Shown: piece after piece, positions 43,921 to 55,296 of the stretch
How positions within the stretch are numbered: position 1 is the stretch's first letter
How the letters are laid out: every line of letters begins with the position of its first letter
Assembly: GCF_000516515.1 (NCBI RefSeq)
Contig: NZ_KI911784.1
Location: 4,688,633 to 4,752,632 of the forward strand
Length of the DNA stretch: 64,000 nt
Direction of reading: 5' to 3'
Source of the DNA: Chloroflexus sp. Y-396-1
GTDB lineage: Bacteria > Chloroflexota > Chloroflexia > Chloroflexales > Chloroflexaceae
Position numbers and translations under genes: made by a program
Notes under the pieces: generated by a model
Told to the model about the DNA's origin: nothing
The model's database searches: none
What the model saw: only the letters and a program-made list of their open reading frames with translations

Positions 43921-46464
43921 ATGAATACCTCCCCTGAACATCTGCTGCTTGAGGTGGTTGCCGATGTTGTAGTGCTGGCACCGCACTCAGGCCGCCAACA
44001 TCCGCGTTTCTTTTCATACCGTGTGCCTGATCATCTACGGGAAACAACAACGGTAGGCCAGTTGGTTTGGGTACCGTTGCGACAGCAACAGGTTCGGGGA
44101 GTGATTGTTGCATTGCAGCATCGCACAGCCGATGGTCTGCGTGATCTCATCGATCTGGTTGATCCGGCGGTATCTATTCCTGAAGTTACCATCCGATTGG
44201 CGCGTTGGGTTGCCGAATACTACGACGCTCCGTTGGCGACGGTTCTTGATCTCTGTCTTCCGCCCGGCACAACGCGACAGATTGAGACGACCTGGCGAGC
44301 GACGGCAGCCGGCCTGACGTGTGAGTTAGGGGCATTGCCAGATCGCGAGCGGGCGATCCTTTTTTATCTGCGACGCCATGGAGAACAGAGCGAATCTGCG
44401 TTACGGGCTGTGCTGCGTGGTAGTGATGAACAGTTACGCATAGCCTACCGTGTATTAGCCGAACGTGGGTTGATTGTACAGGGGAGACGCATCGAACCGC
44501 CACGAGTGCAACCACGGCGTGAGCAAATTGTTCGTATGACGGTTCGTGATTTAGAGCAGGCGTTGGCTGAGTTGCATCGCGCACCACGTCAGGCCATGGC
44601 TCTTCGCTGGTTGGCTGAGCGGGTAGCAGATGAACCGCCGACGCTCAGTGAATTTCGGCGGGCAACAGGAATTGACAGTACGGGAATACTTGCGCTCACA
44701 CGACGGGGGTTTATTCATTTGAGTGAGCGTGAAGTCTATCGCGATCCGCTGGCAACGGTGACGTTCTCTCCTGATACCGCACCACCACTAACGATGGCAC
44801 AACGGAAGGCGTATGAGACGATTGTAACGACCCTCGAAACAGGCACCGGTGGTCGTTTCTTGCTGTACGGTATTACCGGCAGTGGGAAGACAGAAGTATA
44901 CTTACGCCTGATTGCCCGTGCGTTACGCCTCGGTCGCCAGGCGCTGGTGCTGGCGCCAGAGATTGCACTCACTACCCAGTTGGTACGCCGTCTGGCTGCT
45001 CGTTTCGGTCATCAACTGGCAGTGTTCCACAGTGGGCTAAGTGATGGTGAACGGTACGATGAGTGGCGTCGATTACGGCGTGGTGAAGCCCGGATTGCCA
45101 TCGGCGCACGTTCTGCGCTTTTTGCCCCGCTCCCCGATCTAGGGTTAGTCATTGTTGATGAGGAGCATGATCCTGGCTACAAAAATGATGCAGCCCCCCG
45201 CTATCATGCCCGTGATGCAGCGTTACACCTTGCCGAGCTAGCTGGAGTTACCGTTGTGCTTGGCAGTGCAACACCGAGTGTCGAAACCTTCTACGCGGCG
45301 CGTAACGGCGCTATTCAGTTGCTCGAACTGCCCGAACGGATCACTGCGCAGATTGGGCTCGATGGTCTCGTTCATAGTCGCCCGCTCCCGTTGCCGCCAA
45401 TCCGCATCGTTGATATGCGGCGTGAGTTGCAGCAAGGTAATACCTCGATCTTCTCAAACACTCTTTACCATGCGCTTGCCCAAACGCTTGCCCGTGGTCA
45501 GCAGGCGATCCTCTTTCTCAACCGTCGGGGGGCAGCATCGTTTATTGTCTGTCGGGATTGTGGCTATGTCGCCCGTTGTGAACGCTGTTCCGCACCACTT
45601 ACCGTTCACTACCATGCGGAATCTAAGGCCGAAGTAGGAGCACCGGTATCGGTGTTGCTCTGTCATGCGTGTGGCCAACGTACCGCAGCACCGGTCATTT
45701 GCCCACAATGTCTCAGCCGTCGCATTCGGACGTTGGGAATCGGCACCCAACGGGTTGCTGAAGCAGTACGTGAGTTCTTTCCGTCAGCCCGCGTAGCACG
45801 CTGGGATCGCGACAGTATAACCGGAAAACATTCTCATGACATGCTCCTTGAAGCGATGGTACGCCACGACATCGACGTGCTCGTCGGTACCCAGATGATC
45901 GCGAAAGGTCTTGATCTGCCGCTGGTTAGTCTGGTAGGGGTCGTTTTGGCCGATACCGGGCTGTACCTGCCTGATTTTCGGAGCGGTGAGCGGGCATTTC
46001 AACTCTTGACCCAGGTGGCCGGGCGTGCCGGTCGGCGTAGCGAGGGTGCGCAGATAATCATTCAGACCTATCAGCCAGATCATTACGCCCTGCAGGCGGT
46101 TCGTGACCATGATTACCGGTCATTCTTTCGCGAAGAGATGGCGTTTCGGCGTGCGCTAGCCTATCCACCGTTTGGTCGGTTGGTGCGTTTTGTTACGACA
46201 GCAGCACACGAGGAAACATGCCAGCGTCGAGCCGAACAGTTGGCGGTAGCGTTACAAAAGTGCATTACCGACCGTGATCTCGTGGGATGGCGTTTGATTG
46301 GCCCGGCACCGGCATTCTTTCGTCGTCAACGCGGGCGCTGGCGCTGGCATCTATTGTTGCGCGTACCGCCGGCAACCACCACACAGGAACTTCGAGCAGT
46401 ATTCGATGCTGTCGGCCCCTTGTCTGGCTGGGTGATTGATATTGACCCGGTGAATGTGTTATGA
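43921..46464 (+). CDS. priA: Primosomal protein N' (replication restart helicase)
   Basis: 847 residues from ATG 43921; a GTG at 43909 lies too close to the GAGG site. N-terminal 3'-DNA-binding domain (VVVLAPHSGRQHPRFFSYRVPDHL), then Walker A LLYGITGSGKTEVY, DEEHDPGYKND (DEAH box), VVLGSATPSVET. The zinc region has CRDCGYVARCERC, LLCHACG and CPQC, eight cysteines. Motifs V and VI: VGTQMIAKGLDLPLVSLVGV and TQVAGRAGR. It reloads the replisome at stalled forks. Confidence 0.96.
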   Translation: MNTSPEHLLLEVVADVVVLAPHSGRQHPRFFSYRVPDHLRETTTVGQLVWVPLRQQQVRGVIVALQHRTADGLRDLIDLVDPAVSIPEVTIRLARWVAEYYDAPLATVLDLCLPPGTTRQIETTWRATAAGLTCELGALPDRERAILFYLRRHGEQSESALRAVLRGSDEQLRIAYRVLAERGLIVQGRRIEPPRVQPRREQIVRMTVRDLEQALAELHRAPRQAMALRWLAERVADEPPTLSEFRRATGIDSTGILALTRRGFIHLSEREVYRDPLATVTFSPDTAPPLTMAQRKAYETIVTTLETGTGGRFLLYGITGSGKTEVYLRLIARALRLGRQALVLAPEIALTTQLVRRLAARFGHQLAVFHSGLSDGERYDEWRRLRRGEARIAIGARSALFAPLPDLGLVIVDEEHDPGYKNDAAPRYHARDAALHLAELAGVTVVLGSATPSVETFYAARNGAIQLLELPERITAQIGLDGLVHSRPLPLPPIRIVDMRRELQQGNTSIFSNTLYHALAQTLARGQQAILFLNRRGAASFIVCRDCGYVARCERCSAPLTVHYHAESKAEVGAPVSVLLCHACGQRTAAPVICPQCLSRRIRTLGIGTQRVAEAVREFFPSARVARWDRDSITGKHSHDMLLEAMVRHDIDVLVGTQMIAKGLDLPLVSLVGVVLADTGLYLPDFRSGERAFQLLTQVAGRAGRRSEGAQIIIQTYQPDHYALQAVRDHDYRSFFREEMAFRRALAYPPFGRLVRFVTTAAHEETCQRRAEQLAVALQKCITDRDLVGWRLIGPAPAFFRRQRGRWRWHLLLRVPPATTTQELRAVFDAVGPLSGWVIDIDPVNVL

Positions 46465-46628
46465 ACGCTCCCTTAGACTTGTAGGGACGAGACGGTGCCT
46501 CACTCTAGACGGTACCTTGCCCCGACCCGTGATACCATCGGTATTAGCCTGGTCACGATTCCCATCGCCTCCATCGACAGGTTTTATTCTGTCGTGACGT
46601 GAAGGGCGGAGAGGTGATTCCCTATTCG

Positions 46629-46637
46629 TGATATACT
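46629..46637 (+). promoter_or_regulatory. Extended -10 promoter of eno
   Basis: TGATATACT (TG-N plus TATACT). The predicted start is at about 46643-46645, at the base of the hairpin that follows. Confidence 0.5.
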
Positions 46638-46641
46638 GAAC

Positions 46642-47983
<1,342 letters not shown>

Positions 47984-48208
47984 AGGCGCGTTTGCCGGAA
48001 ATTCTCTCGTCGGTGCGCACGGGCCACTAGCCTGTGCTTTGAGTGATTGGGTGGAGCCGGTAGCCGTGTGAAACAGCACCGCGCTCCTGGCAGTTGAGGA
48101 ATTCGCTTCTACCGGTTCACTAAAGACTCGGGAGAGGAATCATCCCGCTTCTGGCAGGAGCGTGTCTAGTCAGGGACCAGGCGAAATACGTTGGAACAGA
48201 AAAACACG

Positions 48209-48242
48209 ATCCTCCTTTCTCTCTGGAGAGAGAAAGGAGGAT
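48209..48242 (-). terminator. Strong terminator after gltA
   Basis: 15-bp perfect stem (CCTCCTTTCTCTC and complement) with a TGGA loop. On the minus strand it is followed within four bases by TTTTT, so it terminates gltA; it may also stop eno transcription, which converges on it. Confidence 0.75.
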
Positions 48243-48255
48243 TGGTGAGTGACGC

Positions 48256-49542
48256 CTACCGTTGATCGATAGGCACGTAATCACGCCGCTGTGGCCCGAT
48301 ATATACCTGTCGGGGGCGGGTGATCTTTTGCTCAGGATCACCGAGCATCTCTAGCCATTGGGCCAGCCAGCCTGAGGCGCGTGGAATTGCGAACAGGAAG
48401 GGGAAATACTCGATGGGGAAACGGAGCGCCTGGTAGATCAAACCGCTGTAGAAATCGACGTTCGGATAGAGCTTCCGTGAGACAAAGTACTCGTCTTCCA
48501 GTGCAATTCGCTCTAGCTCGATGGCTACATCAAGTAGAGGATTGGTTGCTGTTGCAGCGAAGACGTCATGGGCGATTTTACGAATAATCTTCGCTCGCGG
48601 ATCATAGTTCTTGTACACGCGGTGACCGAACCCCATCAGCCGGGTTTCTCCCTTCTTCACGCGCTCGATAAAGGCCGGTACATTCTTCGGATGGCCGATC
48701 TGTTGCAGCATACGCAGCACGGCTTCGTTGGCGCCGCCGTGAAGTGGGCCATACAGCGCCGCCGCCGCCGCAGCCAGCGCGTTATAGGGATCAGCATGAC
48801 TTGAACCAACACTCCGCATCACCGATGTCGAACAGTTCTGTTCATGATCGGCGTGCAAGATGAAGAGAACATCCAGCGCCTTCGCCAGGACCGGATTCAC
48901 TTCATACTCGCGTTGATTCATGTAATCCATCATGTAGAGCAGATTAGCCGTGTAACTGAGCGAACTATCCGGCAGGTTGAATGGCCGCCCGATACGATGC
49001 CGGTACGCAAAAGCCGCAATTGTGGGGATTTGACCGATAATGCGCCAGATCTGTTTCTCACGTACCGCCGGATCATGGATGTTCTTGGCTTCAGGATAGA
49101 GGGTAGACATTGCAGCCACGGAGCTGATCAAAATCCCCATCGGATGAGCATCGTAGCGGAAGGCTTGAATCAATTCGACCAGACTGTTATGCAAGAAGAG
49201 ATGGCGACTGATCCGGTACTCCCACCATGCCAATCGCTCTTTTGAGGGTAATTCTCCGTACAGAAGTAAATAGGCAACTTCAAGATATGAACTCTTTTCG
49301 GCTAACTGCTCAATAGGGTATCCTCGGTACTCTAAAATCCCTTTGTCTCCATCGATATAGGTAATACTACTTTTACACGACGCGGTGTTCAGGTAAGCCG
49401 GATCATAGGACATCAAGCCGAAATCGTCGTCCGACACTTTAATCTGGCGTAGATCGGTAGCTCGAATCGCGTTGTGCTCAATCGGAATCTCATACGTCTT
49501 GCCGGTGCGATTGTCGATAACAGTGAGTGTGTTCTTTGTCAT
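48256..49542 (-). CDS. gltA: Citrate synthase
   Basis: 428 residues, type II bacterial length. Motifs YIDGDKGILEYRGYPIEQLAEKS, LHADHEQNCSTSVMR (catalytic His), AALYGPLHGGANEAVLRM, GFGHRVYKNYDPRAKI and PNVDFYSGLIYQAL with the arginine sites near the end. It condenses acetyl-CoA and oxaloacetate. ATG 49542 has only a weak GAAAG site. Convergent with eno across a shared hairpin. Confidence 0.95.
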   Translation of the reverse strand: MTKNTLTVIDNRTGKTYEIPIEHNAIRATDLRQIKVSDDDFGLMSYDPAYLNTASCKSSITYIDGDKGILEYRGYPIEQLAEKSSYLEVAYLLLYGELPSKERLAWWEYRISRHLFLHNSLVELIQAFRYDAHPMGILISSVAAMSTLYPEAKNIHDPAVREKQIWRIIGQIPTIAAFAYRHRIGRPFNLPDSSLSYTANLLYMMDYMNQREYEVNPVLAKALDVLFILHADHEQNCSTSVMRSVGSSHADPYNALAAAAAALYGPLHGGANEAVLRMLQQIGHPKNVPAFIERVKKGETRLMGFGHRVYKNYDPRAKIIRKIAHDVFAATATNPLLDVAIELERIALEDEYFVSRKLYPNVDFYSGLIYQALRFPIEYFPFLFAIPRASGWLAQWLEMLGDPEQKITRPRQVYIGPQRRDYVPIDQR

Positions 49543-49665
49543 AGTCGTGATCTTTCGTTGTACCTGCGACTACATCGTCTGTGATCCGTCAAGATCACCT
49601 TGCAGGAATTCGGTATCCTGTATCGGTTGCAAGCTGTTGTTGACGATGATGTTGCTCTCGCCTGT

Positions 49666-49674
49666 ATTGTACCA
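49666..49674 (-). promoter_or_regulatory. Extended -10 promoter upstream of gltA
   Basis: On the minus strand TGG then TACAAT (TG-N plus TACAAT), leaving a leader of about 115 bases before the gltA ATG. Confidence 0.35.
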
Positions 49675-49768
49675 AAAGTTGTTACAGATTGCACGGAGTT
49701 GGGCAAAGCCCTGGATCGATAGCCGATACGGATTGTTGGGCAAACGTACTCATAGCTGTACATCTCCC

Positions 49769-52744
49769 TTAACGACCACTTGGACGCGCTATGACTTCAA
49801 TCGGAATTCGCCAACCGGTTTCCGATGTCTCTGCCCATACTAGCGCCTCAAGCGATGGCCAGCGGTAAACCCCGATCACTAACCAGTAGCGATCCGGTGG
49901 CAAATCGGCAGGGATTGTCAATCGCCGATCGTCGATGATCAATTCACCCGTGCGCCACTGAGTGGTTGGTCGGCCACCACTAGCAGGTGGACCGTCGGCA
50001 TCGATGATCCGTTCATCTGCACTATTGCGGAGGTGGAGCATAATACTACGCTCATCAAGCTGATTGTGCAGAGCTTCCCACCAAAGGGTGATAGCAATCG
50101 TCTCACCGGCTACAACCTGTTCAGTACTCAGATCGTATCCGCGGAGCAACATATCTTCGCCAATACGCATATCTAGCACGTGGAGTGGGCGATCAATACC
50201 GGTCGTCATGAGAGGATGCTGTGCTACCCAATCAAGGATAATTATACCACTACGATCAATGGTAAATGCAAAAAGATCGACCGGTGTTAACAAGGCTCGT
50301 TGGTCTGTGCCGATCCAGAGCCGGGCCGTATATGAGCCAGGTTGCGGATCACCCGACTGGATGCCAAGCGGTAATATGGCACCGGTACTATCTTGCGCAA
50401 CTGCCGCACCACTGTCGAGATCAATTGTTATTGCGACTTCTCGCGGCACAGTAGCTAACGGCATCCGCAACCCGTAGCGTCCGAAGAGGCGACCTTGTTG
50501 GTAATCCCAAAGTTCGATGGCAGCTACTACTGGACCACTATCCGGATTCAGCATTGTGAGGGTTGTTGTAATGCGCAAATCCTCTACTCTGCTGGTAGCA
50601 CTCAACACGATACTGTGCGGCAATTGATTAAGAATAGCCGGTGGTTTTGCGGTGAGCATGGCGCTCTGCAACAACACTGGATGGGGATCAGGTTGGTGAA
50701 TGGTTACCGTTTGTGGTGTTGTCAATGGGCCAACGCTGATCCAATGCCTGCCAGCGGCAACGGTATATGTTTGCTCATTAATCACCAGTTTGCTGTCAGT
50801 CAAGGCTGCTACTTGCAAGATGAGCCAACGTTCAGTACGTTCATCGTTGTTAGACAGCGAAGCATGTTCAGCCAATTGATAAGCGGTTATCGTAAGCGTC
50901 GTCCTCTGATCTGCCGCGAGTATTTGATCGAGCGGCTGATACGCGAGTAGTGTATCCGGTTTTTGGTAGAGCAGATATGGGCCACCACGCCAGATCGTCG
51001 GATCGGTCAGCCCCCACATGCTAGGGTCCTCGTCGCGTTGGAGCAGGATGTATTCACCAATTCCAGTACTGGTTGTCGCTGTTGAAGTAGTATAGCCGGT
51101 ACGAACTGAACCGTAGACGGCGGTGTGATCGAGGAGATACGCGGCTAGTGCACTGGTAATTCCCTGTACACGCGGATCGCCGGACAAGAAGACCGTACTA
51201 CCGGGCGGTACAACCTGACGTAAATCGCGCAGTGCAGGCAGGACTCCGGCAAACAAACCCGGTTTTCCCCAGTGATCGGCTATGACACGCCCGGCGGTGA
51301 ATGTAATTGGCCCGCCAATTAGGAGCATCATGCCGGCAATGATAGCGAGGCGTACCCATTGTCGTTTCAGAGACCATCGTTCGCTGAGCGCTTGCAGTCC
51401 ACAAACTGCTAGTGCACTTGCGATCCATCCCAGATAGGCTGCCGCTTTGAGATAGCCATAGTGATAGGCCGACACAAAACGGAGGGTAAGGAGAAACAAA
51501 ACTGCCCCAGCCGCCATTCCCAGCCAACGACCACGTTGCGGTGCAGCCATTACGGCATAGCCGGCCAGCAGGAACATCGTCAATGCAGCGATAGCGGTGA
51601 GTGGGGTGAGTGCTTCTGGTCCGCCACGTAAACGGAAGAGCGTCAGACCAACAACATCGCTCAATGGAACAAAACGAAACAGACCTAGTGTCGTTAATGG
51701 TAAGCTGTAGCGGTAATTGAAACCGGCAAAATAGTCAGGGATGGTTGGGGCTGCCAGCACTAGCACGAGCATGATCAGTCCAATGCTCTGCTTAAACACC
51801 AACTGGCGTTCACGATGCTGCCAGAGCGTAACAGCACCAATTCCGGCGGCCATTAGCCCAAGCGGGCCAAGTGCTGGGTAGTACGTGATCGGAACAGCCG
51901 CCACAGCGATGGCGGCAACGAGCAATCCTTCGCCAAAACGTGCCGACTGTACAGCATGCAGGCCGAGAATGATCACCAATGGGATAAGGGGCCAGGCAGC
52001 GATTTGCATACCAAAGTTAAAGAAACTGACCCATAGCAGAAGACCATTGAGCACAGCCAGCAAAGCGCCGAGAGTTGCCGACCAACGTCGTAGATCGAAC
52101 ACTGACTGCAAAAGAATGTAGAGGCCGATACCACCTAACGCCCGCAGCCAGGCCAATAGTGGCCCAAAGCTGATCAGCGGCTCACCACCGCTTAGGAGAT
52201 CAACACTGCCCTGCCAGATACTGAAACCCAGCGTTAATCCGATACGTGGTGGATGAGCATTCAGATCACGGATCGGGTTTGGTGGAGCAGTGGCGATTGC
52301 ACTGACTGGCCCGCGGGTCAGATAGCGTGCAGTGGGCCAGTAATTTTCTATATCCCAGCCTTCGCCAATAGGGGCGGAATAGCCGTAACTCAACAACGGA
52401 GCAATGCCAACTGCTACCCCAACGAAGCCGATGAGAAGCGCTGGCCAATGTTGATGAAGAGCGGTTAGTATGCGCGGTGGTCCAAGCCGCCGCCATGCCA
52501 GCCAGTTCAACACTCCGCCAAGTGGTAACAGCAGCCCCAGGGCTAACCCTAATCCACCGACAAAGCGCACGACCCAATACCCGATCACTACCGTCAACGC
52601 ATACCCAACTAGCGGTGTCAGGATAGCCCGCCATGGCTGGAGTGTGGTCGGTAAAAGCAAGCGGGTTATGCCCCACCCATTCCAGAGAGCGAGTGCACTG
52701 GCGACAATCAGGGTCGATAACAGATCAATGAATAATATGCTCAT
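49769..52744 (-). CDS. Large polytopic membrane protein with C-terminal beta-sandwich
   Basis: 991 residues from ATG 52744, 10 bases after the MFS stop. The first about 480 residues have at least twelve hydrophobic helices. The rest is soluble beta-rich, with two similar sandwich regions, the last ending LLRGYDLSTEQVVAGETIAITLWWEA... RYWLVIGVYRWPS. This C-terminal module is common in Chloroflexi membrane glycosyltransferases of the GT-C type. Glycosyl transfer is inferred only; I see no clear catalytic DD/DE motif in the first loop. Confidence 0.7.
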   Translation of the reverse strand: MSILFIDLLSTLIVASALALWNGWGITRLLLPTTLQPWRAILTPLVGYALTVVIGYWVVRFVGGLGLALGLLLPLGGVLNWLAWRRLGPPRILTALHQHWPALLIGFVGVAVGIAPLLSYGYSAPIGEGWDIENYWPTARYLTRGPVSAIATAPPNPIRDLNAHPPRIGLTLGFSIWQGSVDLLSGGEPLISFGPLLAWLRALGGIGLYILLQSVFDLRRWSATLGALLAVLNGLLLWVSFFNFGMQIAAWPLIPLVIILGLHAVQSARFGEGLLVAAIAVAAVPITYYPALGPLGLMAAGIGAVTLWQHRERQLVFKQSIGLIMLVLVLAAPTIPDYFAGFNYRYSLPLTTLGLFRFVPLSDVVGLTLFRLRGGPEALTPLTAIAALTMFLLAGYAVMAAPQRGRWLGMAAGAVLFLLTLRFVSAYHYGYLKAAAYLGWIASALAVCGLQALSERWSLKRQWVRLAIIAGMMLLIGGPITFTAGRVIADHWGKPGLFAGVLPALRDLRQVVPPGSTVFLSGDPRVQGITSALAAYLLDHTAVYGSVRTGYTTSTATTSTGIGEYILLQRDEDPSMWGLTDPTIWRGGPYLLYQKPDTLLAYQPLDQILAADQRTTLTITAYQLAEHASLSNNDERTERWLILQVAALTDSKLVINEQTYTVAAGRHWISVGPLTTPQTVTIHQPDPHPVLLQSAMLTAKPPAILNQLPHSIVLSATSRVEDLRITTTLTMLNPDSGPVVAAIELWDYQQGRLFGRYGLRMPLATVPREVAITIDLDSGAAVAQDSTGAILPLGIQSGDPQPGSYTARLWIGTDQRALLTPVDLFAFTIDRSGIIILDWVAQHPLMTTGIDRPLHVLDMRIGEDMLLRGYDLSTEQVVAGETIAITLWWEALHNQLDERSIMLHLRNSADERIIDADGPPASGGRPTTQWRTGELIIDDRRLTIPADLPPDRYWLVIGVYRWPSLEALVWAETSETGWRIPIEVIARPSGR

Positions 52745-52754
52745 ACGATGGGTG

Positions 52755-53924
52755 TCATGCCCGATGGACAACGCTCCAGAGTACCAGCGCCGCAATGAGA
52801 TACAAGATTACTGAAACGCCAATCAATGCCGGTCGTGATATATCATACAGCAAACCGAAACATGCACTACCAACAAACCAGCTTATGCCGAAACTGGCAT
52901 TAAACAGACCATACGCTGCGCCGCGTCGATCCAGTGGTGCAAACCGAGTCACTGCGGCGCGTAAGATCGACTCTTGCGCCCCCAAGACTCCACCCCAGAT
53001 CACAATCCCAATGATGACCATCAGAAAACCATCACTGAAGAGGAGGGGTGTGCTCAGCGCAGCCAGTGCCGTAATCCCAACCAGAGCGTAGAGACCAATA
53101 CGGTCGTAGAGGAGACCAAAACCGAATGCAGCCACTGCATCAACTGTCATTGCTAATGCGTAGAGCGCTGGAATAGCGGCTGACGCAAGAATACGTTGTT
53201 GCTGAAGATGGTATGCAGTAAGCGCAAAATCAACACTGGCCGCAGCGAAGAGGGCCACACCTACCATATAGAGCCAGAACTGGCGCGAAAAACCGGTGGT
53301 TGACAGCGTCGGTGTTTTGCCGATCAGGTCAGCCGGTTGGGGAAACTGCTTCCTCGCCGTGAGGAGAACGGCCATGCAGAGCACCCCTGGAATGATCAGA
53401 AGCCCAAACGCCAGTTGAAAACTATTGCTAAACGCCAGCACACCGGTCAACATCAGAGGAGCAGCAATAGCGCCAACTTGGTCGAGCACTTCGTGCAGAC
53501 CAAATCCTTTTCCTGCACCAACGCGCTCGGCGGCGTATGAGATAAGTGTATCTTTGGCGGGACTGCGCAATGCTTTACTCAGGCGTTCAACCATCAAGAG
53601 ACCAACGGCCAGTGGCCAGTTATTGGTTAACGCCAGAAGCGGCACCGCGATAACGGTCATACCGTAGCCGAGAATTGTGAGGAGCCAGTAGCGACGAGTG
53701 CGATCACTCAGGTAACCAAAGACCACTCGCAGACCATAACCGATCAGCTCACCAATACCGGCAGTTAGTCCTACAATTGTGCCACTAGCACCCAACAAGG
53801 CAAGGTATTGTCCACTCAGGCTACGCCCCCCTTCGTAGACCATATCGGCCAGCAGGCTGACAATACCCATCAAAACAATGAACTGGAAGGCGCGTTGGTA
53901 GGTTGCGGCTGCTCTTGATTGCAT
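52755..53924 (-). CDS. MFS transporter
   Basis: 389 residues from ATG 53924, with twelve helices. The loop 2-3 motif is degenerate (GYGLRVVFGYLSDRTRRYW), matching the G-x-x-x-D-R-x-G-R-R motif. The C-terminal half has GGVLGAQESILRAAVTRFAPLDRRGAAYG. It resembles the YfcJ/bacteriocin-exporter-like MFS branch; substrate unknown. It lies 142 bases downstream of the HutG-like gene on the same strand. The longer open frame to 54149 overlaps that gene and is not used. Confidence 0.8.
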   Translation of the reverse strand: MQSRAAATYQRAFQFIVLMGIVSLLADMVYEGGRSLSGQYLALLGASGTIVGLTAGIGELIGYGLRVVFGYLSDRTRRYWLLTILGYGMTVIAVPLLALTNNWPLAVGLLMVERLSKALRSPAKDTLISYAAERVGAGKGFGLHEVLDQVGAIAAPLMLTGVLAFSNSFQLAFGLLIIPGVLCMAVLLTARKQFPQPADLIGKTPTLSTTGFSRQFWLYMVGVALFAAASVDFALTAYHLQQQRILASAAIPALYALAMTVDAVAAFGFGLLYDRIGLYALVGITALAALSTPLLFSDGFLMVIIGIVIWGGVLGAQESILRAAVTRFAPLDRRGAAYGLFNASFGISWFVGSACFGLLYDISRPALIGVSVILYLIAALVLWSVVHRA

Positions 53925-54066
53925 GATTACATCTCGCTTTCCGGCTCGAGTATAGCGCATCGTCTGTGCGAGGCACAAACCAGAGGTACTTGTTCTTGTT
54001 CGGAATGTAAGTCGTGTTGTTTCAGACGCCAAAAGGTTAAACAGGAGGGGTAATATTGCCACTCGC

Positions 54067-55023
54067 TTACGATCTAGACCTACGGTGAGCAGCAAAAGCA
54101 ACCAGTGTATGCCAGATTGCAACCGCAGCCAGTCGAGCCGTGCGATCATCGAGGTCGTATTGCGGGTTCAGTTCACTGAACTCGATCAAGCGAGTACGTG
54201 GTTCGGCGCCGGCTAACGCTGCCAAGGCAACCAGTTCATCACCGCGCATCCCCAGCGGGTTGGGAGCGCTAACTCCAGGAGCTTCTGCCGCCTGTACAAC
54301 ATCAAGATCAAACCCCCACCCGATACTTGTGGCATCACTGGTCGCAAGCATTGTCCGCATCGTATCGGCAACACCATAATGACGTGCAGTGTTCAACTCG
54401 ACAATAGTTGCCCCTCGTTCACGAAGATACTCGGTGTAAGCAGGGGCATTGGCAAACGGTTGTACCCCAAACACCCAATACCGGTGTGGATCAATGAAGC
54501 CACCTTCAATCAATTGCCGGTACGGTGTGCCGCTATTCGCTGGTTGATCGGCGCGCACATCGTAGTGGGCGTCGATGTTTATTGCCAGTGTTGGTGACGG
54601 CGCAACTGACGCCAATGCTGCCATGTCGGGAAAACTAATATCATTTCCTCCGCCCAGCGAAATCAACAGCTTTCCATCGGCGATAATACGTGCTGCCAGG
54701 CACCGTAACCGGTCGTGGATCGCTTCCAGATCACCTTCAGTTGAAACATCGCCAAGGTCGCAGATGGTCGTGTCGGTGAGACCGGCAATACCGAGGCGAT
54801 ACAACCACCGCCGAATAGCAGTTGGTCCCTGGGCAGCACCGGGGCGACCACGGTTGCGACGCACACCTATGTCTTGCGGGCAGGCGAGGATGACGACCTG
54901 GGCAGCATCATAAGCGGCCATACCGGGCCTAACGATTTCGCCCAGGCGCTGGTCGTAGGGATCATTACGGCGGTAAAAAAGATCACTCGCCGGTAGCTGT
55001 AGATATGACCACGGTTCGTTCAC
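54067..55023 (-). CDS. Ureohydrolase, formimidoglutamase-like
   Basis: 318 residues, GTG start at 55023 overlapping the upstream stop by 4 bases (GTGA). Arginase fold: LSLGGGNDIS, NIDAHYDVR (Mn ligands D151, H153, D155), NSGTPYRQL (as in HutG), and GFDLDVVQAAEAPGVSAPNPLG. It would hydrolyse N-formimino-glutamate to glutamate and formamide. The first Mn ligand, normally His in GGGH/GGDH, is Asn127. No other hut gene is nearby. Substrate is therefore tentative. Confidence 0.75.
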   Translation of the reverse strand: MNEPWSYLQLPASDLFYRRNDPYDQRLGEIVRPGMAAYDAAQVVILACPQDIGVRRNRGRPGAAQGPTAIRRWLYRLGIAGLTDTTICDLGDVSTEGDLEAIHDRLRCLAARIIADGKLLISLGGGNDISFPDMAALASVAPSPTLAINIDAHYDVRADQPANSGTPYRQLIEGGFIDPHRYWVFGVQPFANAPAYTEYLRERGATIVELNTARHYGVADTMRTMLATSDATSIGWGFDLDVVQAAEAPGVSAPNPLGMRGDELVALAALAGAEPRTRLIEFSELNPQYDLDDRTARLAAVAIWHTLVAFAAHRRSRS

Positions 55024-55265
55024 TGGCGGAAGAAATCGATAACCTGACTGCGTTCCTCTTCACTTGGCATCAATTCGATGAACGTTATGCGGTGCCAGGG
55101 AAAGATAACAGCCTGGACACCGGCCGCCAGATACGGTACCGGTTTACCGTCGCGCTTGCGCATATTGGTCACCTTTATGAAGAGATCACCAGGCTGGGGC
55201 TCTTGATCAATATCGGCCAGCAGCGGATCCTCGCCGGTAAGATGAAGAATAACTGTTTTCGGCAT
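55020..55265 (-). CDS. 81-residue conserved-looking protein, unknown function
   Basis: From ATG 55265 with GGAGG eight bases upstream. Beta-rich: MPKTVILHLTGEDPLLADI then PGDLFIKVTNMRKRDGKPVPYL and AVIFPWHRITFIELMP. A small beta-barrel (Sm-like or PilZ-like size) is possible, but I do not recognise the family. It is translationally coupled to the ureohydrolase and lies 31 bases downstream of the FHA gene, so it is placed within the signalling operon. Confidence 0.6.
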   Translation of the reverse strand: MPKTVILHLTGEDPLLADIDQEPQPGDLFIKVTNMRKRDGKPVPYLAAGVQAVIFPWHRITFIELMPSEEERSQVIDFFRQ

Positions 55266-55296
55266 AGAGAAGCCTCCGCAAACGAAATGTGTCACG

